Below, one piece after another: positions 1 through 12,420 of a stretch of DNA of 64,000 nt (within the stretch, counting starts at the first letter, position 1; every line of letters begins with the position of its first letter). This DNA is from Gadus chalcogrammus. Taxonomy: Eukaryota; Chordata; Actinopteri; Gadiformes; Gadidae. A program made the translations under genes and the position numbers. Location: positions 12,134,734 to 12,198,733 of the forward strand of contig NC_079414.1 in the NCBI RefSeq assembly GCF_026213295.1. Reading direction: 5' to 3'. Below the pieces are notes generated by a model. It was not told the DNA's origin. It worked only from the letters and a program-made list of their open reading frames with translations, and made no database searches.

Positions 1-2340
1 TTCCATCTGTCCTCTGTGGAGACGCCTAGGAGGGCCATTAACGACCAGAAGAGTTTAACCGAGTGGAACTCCCTCTGTGGATGAAACCCCCCTCATCAGA
101 TCAACCTCCGACAACCTGTCGGTCGCATATGACTCCAGCCCACGGACCATCAGAGAAAGACTGGTACAGAATCTGGAGGGTGTCTTAACTTGTGACCCTC
201 TGACCTTTGACCTCTTGCCCCACCCCCACCCCCCATCAAAAGGGTTGCTAAAAAAGGGTTCTCTTAGGCAAGACAGGAAACTGACTTTGACTCATTCAAG
301 CATTTCAGGTTGTTGTCGTCACAGTTTTTTTTACAGTCTAAAAGAAAATCATGTTTGAAACAAATCCTGTCTGATAAAGTACTACAGAAGACAGCCGATA
401 CTGCAGTGTTTTTGTTGTGTCTACTCCGCGTGGGTACCATACACTGTACTTATCATGCTAATCTGCGCTGATTTACTCATCCAATTACCTGAGTGATTGT
501 CGATTGATCGACTGAAACACAGTGTGATGAATGTCTGTCCTTTGCCTGCACTGACGTTGGATCCCTTTAAAGTAATTTGGCTGCACGGCTAACTCCAGGG
601 AACGCCATCAGACTGAGTTATGGACTGTTTGGCTTCCCTGCGCTCAGTGCTGGCCGTTGGCCCAGAGCCGCTGCTCTGGACGCCACCACTCTGACATTTG
701 TGTCCCCGTGTGAAATATTGGGCTGGCTTCCCATCTCCTCTTTGTGTGTTTTTGTGGTTGCTGGCCGGGGAAGCAGACACAGTGAACATTGGACTGTGGA
801 GGAACTTCAGTGACTAAGGGAATTACGCGACGAAGAAGAGAAGAAAGTTCAGAACTCGGGCGTGGAGAATCAATTCAGGAGGAACGGACAATCTTAAGAG
901 ATAGTCAAAGGACTTTGACACACATACAGTTTACTGTTCTTTGTTGTGTGTGTGTGTGTGTGAGTGCGTCTTTGTAAGTTTGTATGCTTGAACAATTTTG
1001 ACTTTGTGTGTGCAGTTCTTCACACTGACTTGTGTAATTAACAGTGTTTATCTCTCCTTGTTCGTCTTACCAGTCTGCTCATATCCCAAGCTTGTGATAT
1101 GGTGCCATCCTGGCAGGACCCCCTATGGAACTACAACACATCTTTCTTTCTAACGTATCGTAGCCTCAGGGTTAGCACTGCCTTGCAGCTTTTAAAGAGC
1201 AACTCGGAGCATGAGGAATGCAAACCATTCCTGAGTGTGGTTCCTTACGTTAGCTTCACGCTACGAATTGGAAGACAAATATGTGTCCACAAAACCAACA
1301 AGTCCAGCTGCAACGTATGATAACATTAAATGAGACCCTGTTTGTTAAACGATGGCAACAGATAAAAAACAAACAAGCATGCAAAGACTATGACAACAGC
1401 TCCACTCATTCTCCACCGGTTGGTGTCTTCGAAGGGATTGTGTGAACTTTCCTTTATTCCCAGTATTTTTCTTGTGTTGGCTGAAACTAGGTCTTGAACC
1501 TGTGAACAGATCTATTCTAAAACCTACACTCTATGTAACACTCTGGAAGCAGGCCATGGTTGGCTTATGCAAACTGATGGAATATTTTTTCAAAACCATG
1601 TATGCATGTTTACAGCGCCATGTTGAATCGTCACGGCCCACTCTGCATTTTTGAGTGTCGGTGGTTGTCGCGGTGATTTCTAGAACAACATGGGGTTGGT
1701 CTATGGAAGCTCACCTTCCATCCCACCTTGACCTTCACCCGCTGGGCCCAGATGTAGCTCTCACCTCCCCTACCGTCTGTAAGACGGGGGCAACAGCTGT
1801 AGACAAACAGCTGATGGTTTGTGTTTTCTACAAAAACACAAACAAATTGGAGAATTCCAGGCACGCTAGATATAAAAATGTAATCATGCCTTTAAGTCAT
1901 TTATTTCTACTTTATATCTTGGCTGAATCGACACACTTTCTACCTTCAAACCTCGAAACTCCCAGCTCTGCACCCCTGCGGTATTGGTGGCCTTTCGGCT
2001 GCTTTGGCACCGTAACACTCTGTGGTGCGGACGGAGAGGAGGCCAGGGAGGATGTCTCTGAACTTGTGTTGTTTCAGCCAAGGGCGAAATATTGGAGATA
2101 TGGTTCTGCAATCCAGATGTTGTTTTTTTTGTGTTTGAATTGCAGCATTTTCTGTTTTTTTTGTGCATTTTTTTATTTCAGATTTCAGATGGCAGCATGA
2201 ACATCACAGGTCACGTAAAGTTGAAAAGCCCTAATTTCATGGGAAACCCAGGAGATGCTCTCCACATGGACTTTGGGTTTGTACATGTTGGGGCTTCAAC
2301 CTAATGAGCTTTACCTGTGAGCCCCTGCTGTGTGTGTCTG
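1..2340. other. Left flank, no gene assigned
   Basis: No coding exon here could be assigned to a family. The first 360 bases have a modest open frame on the plus strand (57-358) whose peptide contains DETPLIRSTSDNLSVAYDSS, with no recognised domain. It could be the end of an exon of a gene lying to the left. The rest (360-2340) is mixed-composition DNA with short TG runs near 945 and no long open frame of convincing composition. It may be 3' UTR or intergenic DNA of the neighbouring gene. Confidence 0.3.
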
Positions 2341-3289
2341 TGTGAGCGAGAAAGGTCACACGCTCCTTTGCAGAGTTACATAAAGTGTAGGTGATGATTG
2401 GATAGGCCTGTCGGAAAAAAGTAGGCATGATATATTTTTTACCCACGCTATATCCTTTTAACACCTCTACGTCTTGAGCCAAACGTCTATATTCATTTAA
2501 ATTAAACCTTGAGTTAAAGTGTTAGGTTATAGGTATGGGTTTGAAACCCAAACCTATAACCGCTTTTTTTTGCTGTCTTACCGCACAGCAAAACGAACCC
2601 CAGACAGAGGCAGTGATATACTGTATATACTCACACTAAACGTTGACATTCATGTATGAAGTTGAGATCCTTGGTTCCGGTTCATTCCAGATACCTACTC
2701 CTCGAAGGAAATTCACTGTAACAACAATTGAACTGATATACTAACGTAGCTTGTGTGTCCTCGGAAGAAAGGCTTATTTTCTTATGAGAAAAATCTTTAA
2801 ATCAAGTTGACCTGAGTTTTTATTTATTTAAATGTTTGATTATATTATGTTCAATTTAATTTGCTCATGGAACCTTCGATGTAGAGTTAGAGCTGCATGT
2901 TTTGTACTGAAATTCTATCAGCTGTTAATTCTATCAGCTGCTAATTCAAAGCTCACCTAATCTTGACTGAATGAATTGTTTGGTTTGCGTCATCTATTCG
3001 ATCTGATTCCATTACGTCTATGTGAACAAGACAAAACCAGGTTCCTTTTGTTCTGCTTTGCCAAGTGTGTTATTGCAAAAAAAGATTGCTGTCATAGAGG
3101 CCGACATTTATCTTGGGTAACATTTGATGGGAATGGGAGGCAATGCGATTAAGAATTCTCCAAGGGCATCCCTGTGTCTCTCGCCACCGTCACTGTTGTC
3201 CGAATGTCACTGTTGATCCTGTCGTATGGGTGCCATCTTGTGGTGGATATGTGTAATTACATTGCAAAATAAATTGCAGTCGTTTCAGT

Positions 3290-3376
3290 GGTGTTGTCGG
3301 CCTCGTCGCTCCACAGCAGCAGGACCAAGGGCCGTGTGGTGGAGAAAGAGGGAAAGCCGTGAAAGTGGATGGTGGC
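3290..3376 (-). pseudogene. Relic of serping1 final exon
   Basis: On the minus strand this resembles the part of exon 10 coding for the strand after the reactive loop (the RPFVLLLWSDKANMP region, 16857-16940 in the intact gene), including the shared stretch CTCCACAGCAGCAGGAC on the plus strand. The last codons and stop are lost and the upstream reactive-loop half is gone. The equivalent of the residue pattern FVLLLWSD is still readable, which supports descent from a real exon. Confidence 0.75.
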
Positions 3377-4251
3377 CAGGGGCGGAGCCCTTTTTCATAC
3401 CGGGAGTTTCTGCCCGTATCTGCCCCTGCGCAGATATGGGGGATGGGGGGGGGGGGGGGGGCAAGGTGTCCAGACGGGTTGGAGAGGGCGGTTGGGGGCA
3501 TTTCGTGATTGCTCAATCGCGTGGCCTTTACAACGGCAAGTGGCCACTGGGCGCAGTGTGGGGCTCCTACCACTAGGGGGTGCCCTCGCACCGCGGGCTA
3601 AATTACATTTCAAGTGGACCAGCCATGTACACCTGGGGGGGCCTAAGCAGGATCATTTTGGGGCCCTGCTTTAGGGTTGATAGAGTAGTTTTGCAACTGT
3701 ACCCATTCATAACCCTTATGGTTTTTTCCTTTCACATTTAAAAGAGGTGAAAGTTGAAATTTGTATTTTGTATTTGTGTTTGTATTTATTTTTTAGAAAA
3801 CATCAAGATAATAATAAATTCCACAACAAAAACAATACAACACAATTATAACTTTGGCTAATAAATTAGCCAAAAGCGCAAAAAAAGTGCAAAAACAAAA
3901 ATGCTAAATAAATTGTCTCCTCTACCTTAACTTTCTAGATCAAACCTGTATTACACATTCAAATCCCCCAAAAGTCACAAAACAATTAAAAACGAAGAAA
4001 ATGCTATGAATAATAAATAAATGAATAATATGCAAGCAAATAGTATAAATAAAAAATAGATAATAAGAAAACAACCTTCACCCTGATCCCCTTTCTATCC
4101 AAAGGTAGCGAGCTTCGTTTAGCTTCTTCATGTACTGCATCGTCATCATTGCGTTTGCCAGTTTGGGATCAGTCAAACCAGCGCCTGCACTGAATCAAAT
4201 ATCATGTTCCTTTCTTATTGCCCTCTCAGCAACATAGAGCAGTAGAGCGCA

Positions 4252-4380
4252 ATGGGCTGGACAATGCATTGGTACAGCAGTAGGAGGAGATGGGGTGCAA
4301 CATAGAGTCCGTAAACTTAAAGGACTCTATGTCGCACCCCATCTCCTCCTACTGCTGTACCAATGCATTGTCCAGCCCAT
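4252..4380. repeat. 59-bp near-perfect inverted repeat at LINE 5' end
   Basis: Bases 4252-4310 are the reverse complement of 4322-4380, with one mismatch seen in 59, separated by 11 bases. The right arm is LINE coding sequence; the left arm is an inverted copy of it placed exactly at the truncation point. The transcript or single strand would fold into a strong hairpin. Confidence 0.9.
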
Positions 4381-4845
4381 CCTGCTCTACTGTTCCACCT
4401 GCTTCTTCAACATGCTCACTGTCAAAAACCGGGTCATACTCACGAGTGTCACAAACATAGCTGCCAAATTAATCGGTCTCCCCACACCCACACTGTCAGA
4501 GCTTAACCTAAAGGCCATTTCATGCATCGCATCCACAATAGCACAGGACAACACACACCCACTCAACTGCCACTTCACCATCATGCCCTCTGGACGCAGG
4601 TACAGGTCCCTGTTGTGCAGGAGGGCACGCTATGGCAAAAGCCTGGTGCCTGCAGCCATAGCAGCCTTAAATAAAATGCCAAGATAACTCACCCCTGTTC
4701 CACACTATTCACATATTTTGTCTGCATGTTGTTTTTGTTGTGTATGCTGTCAATCTGTTACTGTCTGTCGGCATGCGGCCCACAAATGTACTATGGAGTG
4801 AAAAAGAATTTCCCCCAGGGGACAATAAAGTAAAAGTCTAAAGTC
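4322..4845 (+). mobile_element. 5'-truncated non-LTR retrotransposon, ORF2 C-terminus
   Basis: An open stretch from 4295 to 4687 encodes the C-terminal tail typical of fish CR1/Rex1-like LINE reverse transcriptases, including LYQCIVQPILLYCST, a DNTHPLN block and the conserved PSGRRYRSL block. It ends just before a 3' tail with TTTCCCCCAGGGGACAATAAAG (about 4809-4830), the usual terminus of such elements. The polymerase domain is absent. The exact clade is not resolved. The element sits inside the decayed serping1 copy, so it inserted after, or survived, the duplication. Confidence 0.7.
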
Positions 4846-5109
4846 AACACCAAGCATTACATGAACAACATGTGTAGGTCAGTCAGAATCAGGTCATTTT
4901 AGGATATCATGATCAGACCTCTAGGTCTGAGGGACAGACAGACACAGTCAAAATTCTTAATTCCACCATTGTTCCATTGTTTTCTCATGCTAATATGAGC
5001 TGTATGTTTATAATGTTTCCTTTCTTGTTAAGTAAATTGCTTTGTGTAATTAAAAAATGATAATAAAAAAATAAAATTATATGTGTATAAAAAAAACAAC
5101 ATTGCTCTT

Positions 5110-6240
5110 GGGGCCCCCTGGCAGTTGGGGGCCCTAAGTAGCCGCTCAGTTTGTGTATAGGGAGGACCAGCTCTGATTGGAGGTAGTGGTGTGTTGACAT
5201 TGTGTAAGGAGATGTTTCGGATGTGGATACATGTGTGTGTGGGGAGGGGGGTGTATAAGAGTGGGTGTGTGGTTGTGGGTGGATGTTTTTGGATAGTGGG
5301 GGAGAGAGGGGTGAGGTTGAGGGTTGGTAAGTAGGAATGTTGTATGGAGGTTGTGTAAGGGTGCTGGGGGGTAGGTGTGTAGACATAATTGTGTGATATT
5401 GTGCGAGGTAGGTATATGGATGTTTGAGGGTGCAAGTGTACGAGGTGGGTCGGTGTGTGGACGAGTGTGTTAATGTGCGAGGTTGGTGTGTGTAGGTGTG
5501 TGGACGTATTATTGTGTGTTACTAACACACACATATACGTCCACACAGCTACACACACCTACCTCGCACACTAACACTTTGTTAGTGTGCGAGGTGTGTG
5601 GATGTTTGAGTGTGTGTAAGTGTGTGTATATTTTTATGTGCCGATGGGGGGGATGGTAAGAAAGTGAGTGAACAGAAAACATGACATATTTTGCAGAAGA
5701 GAGTCTGAGGGTCTCAAATTCAAAGTGGTTTATTTGTCATATGCACAACAATTACAGCAGCAGTCGATGGCAATTCAATTGTTGAGTCTCAGGCTCCCTT
5801 AAACAAAAACAATATAAAACGAAAACGTATAAGAGAAACAAAAACTGGACATGAAATAATTAGAATAAATAAATAATAAAAATATAATAATAATACCTGT
5901 TGCACTATCTGTACTATGTTAGCACTGCTGGAAAACTGGCAAAAATTATAAAACTTTACAATAAGGGTACAATAATTAAGCACAAATGAACAGTAGCAAA
6001 TGCAATAATAAGCACTTAATAACAATTAGCTAATTGGCTAACAGTCTAGTTATCCTTTCCTAAAAGTGTTTATTTTAACTATGGTATTCATGTATAAATT
6101 ATTGAATACGGTTCGGGTTTACCTTCAACCACCTAAGCGTGTATGTGTGTGTGTGCGTGTGTGTGGTTGATGCATGCATGTGTGTGTGTATGATGTGTGT
6201 TTGTAAGGTGTGTTACCTTGAGAGGGTATGGTTTTTTAGG
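5110..6240. other. Intron-derived DNA of the serping1 pseudogene
   Basis: The first part (5110-5200) retains a GGGGCCC block and a GGAGGTAGTGGTGTG stretch shared with the intact gene near 17.05-17.13 kb. 5.2-5.6 kb is GT-rich with a local palindrome near 5520-5600 (arms around GTGCGAGGTGTGTG). 6000-6125 matches the intron between exons 9 and 10 of serping1. The counterpart of 17.5-19.9 kb, with exons 7-9, is deleted after this point. No coding potential was seen. Confidence 0.6.
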
Positions 6241-6249
6241 GGTAGGGGC

Positions 6250-6720
6250 GGGAATTGTTCGGCGAGAGGGTGAGGATATTTGAGGTGAGAGGTAGAGGAT
6301 AGTTGAGGGGAGAGGTAGAGGATAGTTGAGGGGAGAGGGTGAGGATAGTTGAGGGGAGAGGGTGAGGATAGTTGAGGGGAGAGGGTGAGGATAGTTGAGG
6401 GGAGAGGGTGAGGATAGTTGAGGGGAGAGGGTGAGGATAGTTGAGGTGAGAGGTAGAGGATAGTTGAGGGGAGAGGGTGAGGATAGTTGAGGGGAGAGGG
6501 TGAGGATAGTTGAGGGGAGAGGGTGAGGATAGTTGAGGGGAGAGGGTGAGTTTAGTTGAGGGGAGAGGGTGAGGATAGTTAGGGGGGAGAAGGAGAGGGT
6601 AGAGGGGGGAGCGTGAGGATAGTTTAAGGGAGAGAGTGAGGTTACTAGGGGGAGAGGGAGAGTTGGGTAGGGGGAGAAGAGGGTGAGGAGGATAGATGGG
6701 AGAGAGGGGGGACAGTTGGG
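6250..6720. repeat. 23-bp purine-rich minisatellite
   Basis: Tandem units of the type GAGGGGAGAGGGTGAGGATAGTT repeat every 23 bases (for example at 6301, 6324, 6347 and 6370) across about 6.25-6.57 kb, then become irregular. A short, poorly repeated version is present in the intact serping1 intron at 19.91-20.10 kb, so the array expanded in the pseudogene copy after duplication. Confidence 0.85.
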
Positions 6721-6849
6721 GGGAGGGTAGAGGGTGTATTAATCAGGATAACGTACAGCGAGCCACTCATTAACACAGAGCGAAACCCTTCAGGGTGATC
6801 CAAGACCCCTCGCTGTACATGATTCCTGACCGGTGATGTTAAATCAACG

Positions 6850-9647
6850 CAGTCTCACTCCGAGTTCGTCAAAAATCCACACTTGTTCAGAGGCTTTTGG
6901 CGTTAACTACTGACGCAAAGGGTGTCCTTGTGCGTCTTCATTCGACGCAGGAGTTTTCAAATGTAATCCCTCCACTGCGAAGTGGAGTAACCCCAAGGTT
7001 GGATTACCGCACGGGCACACCGGGCACATGCCCTGGGGCCCAAGGGGCTCAGGGGGGCCCTACTCCAGAGCTTCTGTGTGAAGTCTCTGAACGGCGCCGC
7101 GCAGAACGCCAGAGCTTCTGTGTGAAGTCGCTGAACGTCCCAGGTGGATATCAGGCTAGTGTTGTTGTTGTTGCTAGCTAGCGCCGCCGCTTAGCATGTA
7201 CTTCACAACTCTATTGTCCACTCGAGGCCCGAAAATAAACAGCGACATAATCGATTATGGCATGTTGCCGCATCGATGCTGAATCGTGCATGCCCCGCAT
7301 TGCGATACGTCGCCGAATCGATTATTGTTGACCCCCCTAGTATTTCTTTCCGTTTGTACATTTGAGACCGGTCACTCACAGGTCACGAACAAGGCACTGT
7401 GATTTAAACATGGAGCAACGGCAAACGGTTGTAACGGTGAACTCTAAGTGGAACAGCTAAGCGAAAAGATAAAAGGAGAAATTTAATTTGCTGTTGACTT
7501 TAATTGAGGCCGCCATGCCCGCGCAGTTTTCTTTACTTAGCTGATCCGTCTCTTTCTGCTTGAACAGCCACAAGAAAATTATATTTTACTATTCTTATAC
7601 TATTATAAACTAACGAATTTCGTCCAAAACACCAAAAATGGCAACCCTTGTAAATCCTTTTTTGTATAAATAAAGATGCATTTATTTGTAATAATTATTG
7701 TGATGTTGCCTTATGTTCTACAAATCCTGCTGAGTTGCAGGTGAAAGTATAGGCCAATGACTTAGTTATTATTATCACCAATAAGTGTGTGTATCTGGGT
7801 GCGTGTGTTTGTGTTGGAAGGTGGAAGGGGAGTGGGGGGGGACCCGATATCTCATAATCCGTCCATGCGTAACATGCGTCACGTCAAATCAAAGCGCACT
7901 GGAAAATCATGCACAGAAACATTCACATCTCAGCTCCAAGTCTCAGCTCCAAACCTCCGAACCTGCAGGGGGCAGAGAGAAAGTCAGTGCGTGTGAGAAA
8001 CCAAGCCCCGCCCTCCACTTCCTGTGGCAGGCAATCACCTGCACACCTGCATGGGAGGAAAAGTTTGTGAGAGATCTTCCAGCAAACAATTAAAACAAAG
8101 AAAGACGCTCAGCTCATGATCAAAACACTGGAGACGCAACTGGTAGAGAAATGGACTTCCTTATTTAAATGAATATAAATATGTCAAATGTTGAAAAGGT
8201 ATATTAAGGTAGTGGTGCCGAGATGATGCCTCATGAAACGTCAAAGCCTCGCAGCCAGATTAACCATCAAAGTGGTTCGACCTCGAAGCTTCAAATGAGT
8301 ACGCTAGGGACACCTAGTGGTGAATGATATTATGATGAAAGAAAGAGTTTCCTGTGATGATGTGATGTTTGCTTCGTACAACATCAAAACATTTGAGAAT
8401 TAAAGTCATTTCGGTGATACGTGCGAGTGTGCCGTTCATAAATATCTCCCGAGCTCATGGTAGAAAAACAAATCATTTGACAAAGATTGTATGTCATCCC
8501 GGGCAAAATAGAATGTCTAATAATTGTAATAGTAGAACAACTGCATGATGACTGAGAATGAGTGTGATTAATTGCATAGCCATTCAAGTGATCTTGGAAC
8601 TGGGTAGTCTTCTTTTTGTAAAAATGTGCCAATTTTGAACCCATATCGCGGAACAGCCCGAGATGAAGCCTCGAACGTCACACGCTACGTCATTTCGCCT
8701 ATGTGAATCCCACTCGATACGGAGCTTCGCTGGGGGAGGAGCCGAGGTACTCGACACACGCCCCGATGCCTCGACGCAAACCATAACATCACTATATTAA
8801 GGCATTGCATCAGTACTTACGTTGGAGTAGTAGCCCCTTTGTGCATGATCAGTTGTTGCATATGTAATTAACTTGATTTGCATTGCAAAATGATTGTTTG
8901 CAAATATCAGGCTTGATCTGAATGCTGACTGAAATTGTAAAGTAAAAGGCATCCTTATGTTTAGATGAAATCATACTTTGCTGGCCTATGTTTGAAACCT
9001 TTAATTATTTGATGTGCTTTTACAGGAATATATTGCTTATTTAACTGCAGAAGATGCAATGATTTGATTAACAGTATCAAAAGTTATGTGTTTAGTCTAA
9101 AACATATTATTTGATAATAATGCAATGTCTCTTTTTTCTTGCGATTTATCTTTGAAGGTTTTCAACCTAACAACCTAACTACACTATGCTATATGCACTT
9201 CACTTCTAAATAAATAAGAAAAGGAAGAGAATTTGATTTGTCCCTTGCGTCATTCCAAGTATTTGATCAAGCAGTTTTTCAAGTTTGGGAAAGAGCTGAG
9301 CACCAAAACTTAACATAACTTGACAGTAACCCTAACCCTAATCCTTACCACTACTACCCTAACCCTAACCACTACTACCCTAACCCTAACCCTAACCAAT
9401 ACTACCCTAACCCTAACCACTACTACCCTAACCCTAAACCGTTTCAGTACCATTTCGGTACTTGCCCCTACCATCCTACGAAAAAAAAAATTGCGGGAGC
9501 GCTTTTACTGGGGGTCAAATATCGCCATGGAGGCAAGTGAAAGGAAGTTGAAAAACCCCTAAGTCGAATAAAGACGCACAAGGACACCCTTTGCGTCAGC
9601 AGTTAACGCCAAACGAGTTGATTTTTGACGAACTCGGAGTGAGACTG
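6850..9647. mobile_element. 2.8-kb element with about 90-bp terminal inverted repeats
   Basis: The left end (CAGTCTCACTCCGAGTTCGT from 6850) is the inverted repeat of the right end (ending 9647). Homology continues inward for about 90 bases with a small indel, including GACGCAAAGGGTGTCCTTGT. It interrupts DNA matching the serping1 intron at about 20.21 kb. No transposase frame was seen. Inside are a hAT-like remnant near 7.2-7.35 kb, a MITE-like segment at about 8.2-8.8 kb and a telomere-like tract. A partial extra copy of the terminus lies near 10.09 kb. No target-site duplication was recognised, so the superfamily is open. Confidence 0.75.
9325..9438 (+). repeat. Interstitial telomere-like CCCTAA array
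   Basis: Runs of CCCTAACCCTAACC alternate with a short CACTACTA spacer several times, giving a higher-order unit of roughly 25-40 bases. The motif is the vertebrate telomere C-strand hexamer with regular interruptions. It lies inside the TIR element, so it is more likely transposon-carried or locally expanded than a chromosome-fusion scar. Confidence 0.85.
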
Positions 9648-10124
9648 TATTGGTTCAATCTTTCCATCTTAATCAAGTACACAACTGTTACAGCCGTGGC
9701 TGTTACCCAGCATTTTTTCTCTCCCTCATGATGTTTGCGTGTCTGTGCGATGGATGAGGCAGTCCATTGATTTTTCCCTGGCTCTTCACCTGCTCCATGA
9801 TGCACACCTGTCATCCATCTCCGGCATGAAAACTCATCGTTTCAACCATAGTCTCCGGCCATCCTTGGCCTCCCCCCCCCCCCCCCCCCCCCGACTGTCC
9901 CCGACCTCAAACTATTCTCACCCTCTCTCCTGTCTATCCTCACCCTCTCTCCTCAACTAACCTCACCCTCTCCCCTCAACTAACAAAGGGCAAAGGCATG
10001 GCCAACAGCTGGGAAGACATTTCATTAGACACATAAGACACACTTATACTAAGTATGGAACAATGCTGTAGTACAGTCGGCATTTGACCTTCTCGGAGTG
10101 AGACTTAGTTGACTCGGGTTGTGG
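9648..10124. other. Non-coding DNA between elements
   Basis: This holds a C/CT-rich stretch near 9870-9975 related to the purine-rich minisatellite, in opposite orientation, and a short segment (10040-10075) matching the serping1 intron near 20.27-20.30 kb. No gene was seen. Confidence 0.4.
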
Positions 10125-10168
10125 TAGATCTGCGAGGCCATGTTCAGTGTGCCTCATTCTGCCAATTT
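10125..10168 (-). pseudogene. Relic of serping1 exon 6, cut by an element
   Basis: The plus-strand stretch GATCTGCGAGGCCATGTTCAG is shared with exon 6 of intact serping1 (20394-20537), where the minus strand codes for LNMASQIFHNP. The relic then runs straight into the fold-back element at 10169 and resumes on its right side (from 11401) with sequence matching 20.62 kb. The exon is therefore broken and non-functional. Confidence 0.75.
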
Positions 10169-11400
10169 GTATGGGGTCAGAACCGTCTCATTAATAATGA
10201 ATGCACACAGAAGGATTCACAATTGTATTTTGCGATTTATATATAAATTACTCTGTTCTCAAATACATTTCAATGCACACAGAAATGAATATGGTATGTA
10301 ATATAAATCCATAAACAAAAATAAGTTTCACAAACACATTTCTGATCCACACACAAATGTGTCTTGTTCTAAAGAAATGTAATATAAATCCATAAAAAAA
10401 TGAATAAGAAGATTATTTGCAATTTTCCTCAAAGATGAATTTGGATGTTGTGACATTTATATACAAACTGTAAAACTTGTATTTTCATTTGTGAACTTGT
10501 TTGCATTTGTGTGTGAACTGGTTTGTATTTATATGTGGATTTTTGAGACTCTCATGACGTGGCTGGATTCACAAATGCATTTTTTTCAACAAGGAACTCT
10601 CTGTAGCCAATCAGATGCCTCCCTCGTCTTCAGCCAATCACATGACTGCAGTGACTGTGTTTTTAGATTGTCGGTGCCGTTAAAGTAGCATTAATAATCG
10701 TTTACTACTTTGACGGCACCTACAATCCCAAAACCCAGTCGAAACTAGATGGAAAAAGTGTTTGAAACGTGACACAGCTTTTACTTCTTCGTCACCTAGA
10801 GATTGTTATGTACGATCATTCAAAAACCCCATGTAATTTCCCATAGACCCATTTGACCGAAGGAACCGGTAGGCTCGGAGGCTTGACTTATTCTTCAGAG
10901 GTCGGGACTGCAGTCATGTGATTGGCTGAAAACGAGGGAGGCATCTGATTGGCTACAGAGAGTTCCTTGTTAAAAAAAAGGCATTTGTAAATCCAGCCAC
11001 GTCAGGAGTCTCAAAAATCCACATATAAATACAGACCAGTTCACACACAAATGCAGACAAGTTCACAAATGAAAAGCGTCTTGTTAATTCAAATTTAACA
11101 GATTGTATATAACTGTAACAACATCCAAATACATTTTTGATGAAATTGCAAATATTTTCTTAATTCATATATTTATGGGTTTATCCTACATTAATTTACA
11201 ACAAGACACATTTGTGTGTGGATCAGAAATGTGTTTGTGAAGGGGATTGTTAGGGATTTATTTTACATTTATACATACCGATATTCATTTGTGTGTGCAT
11301 TGAAATGTCTTTGTGAGAAGAGAGTAATTTATATCACAAAATACATTTGTGAATCCTTCTCTGTGCATTCATTATTTATGAGACAGTTCTTTCCCCATAC
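10169..11400. mobile_element. 1.2-kb fold-back element
   Basis: Two arms of about 490 bases (about 10169-10655 and 10911-11400) are inverted copies of each other, starting with GTATGGGG and ending CCCCATAC. A spacer of about 255 bases holds a smaller palindrome (TCGGTGCCGT ... ACGGCACC) near 10670-10720. No open frame of transposase type was seen. It interrupts the exon-6 region of the serping1 pseudogene. Confidence 0.85.
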
Positions 11401-11689
11401 ATTTGCAGGTGAACCCAGGAGACGAACGGAGGGTGACGTCCATCATGGCGGTGATAATAACAGTGACATTTAGGATTTTTTTTATATATTTTTTTCTGAA
11501 CTTTTATTCTGAACTCGACTGAACTGAAGCCTGAGTCATTCTGAGAAAAGGTGGGATGCATGCTTGTGAGATTGGATGAGGTATTCCAGCCACCCACTGT
11601 CGACTGGAAGGTGTTCATTTGTTATATACTGAAAGAATTGCGGATGGTGGATGAGTCACTGGAGGTGACTCACTAAAGAACAACTGACC

Positions 11690-11765
11690 AACCGTAGATG
11701 GTGGTAGAGGCTCGCGGAGAACTCATGGCGAGAGAGTCCTTCAGGATTGCCGCAATACGATTGAT
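11690..11765 (-). pseudogene. Relic of serping1 exon 5
   Basis: Plus-strand TAGATGGTGGTAGAGGCTCG is shared with 21022-21042 in the intact exon 5, where the minus strand reads EFSTSLYHHL. The match continues through the equivalent of ILKESLAEF with an inserted triplet (CAT) and then stops. The cysteine-bearing N-terminal part of the exon is not recognisable, and the 3' part with the conserved serpin helix (SPISIGSLL) is missing. Confidence 0.75.
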
Positions 11766-12420
11766 TGGTCGTATTATATTGATAATCATTATGATAATCT
11801 TTACCATTATTTGATTATTTTACAATGTCTGTTACCATGTTACACTCGGACTGCAAAACCACTTTTCCCCTGGGATTTAATAACGTTTGAACTTGAAGTA
11901 GGCTTGTACTTTTACAAGTAGGAGCATAGCCAACCGTCAGCTTGGGAGAGAGTGAGAGATAGAGAGAGTGATTGAAAGAGACACAGAAAGAGAGAGAGAT
12001 AAAAAACATACAATCCTCTGTCACCGTTTTCTCTTCCCAAAGGTAATTTATCTTGGACATGAATGGCCTAGTAATAATGGGAATTATGCTTGTCACTGAA
12101 TTCAAAGTATAAGGAATACTATATTTGGCACTTTCTTTCTTCAGGTATAAAAGCTTTAGAAATTTCTGGTCTAATTAGTCATTTTTGACACAGACAATTC
12201 CGTTGAAAGGCATTGCCGATGCTTTTAGGCTCTTTCAGTCTACATCTCACTTTACTTCAACCCAGAGAGCTTTGATATCCACAATTCTGCAACATCTTAT
12301 AGAAAGAAGCCAAAGGAGGTGTCCATATTTTATTTGAATTTGTAGTCTCACTGAGTTCTCTCTCAAGCCAAATCAAGGCAGTTATCATCCGTGATTGAGT
12401 TGTGTGTGTTAATTTCCCTC

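Noticed and set aside
1655..2200. 181-residue plus-strand frame
   Set aside because: No recognised motif, ordinary composition, antisense frames of similar size, and no exon borders.
9325..9438. Telomere fusion scar
   Set aside because: The CCCTAA units are one-directional, regularly interrupted and enclosed in a transposon, with no head-to-head arrangement.
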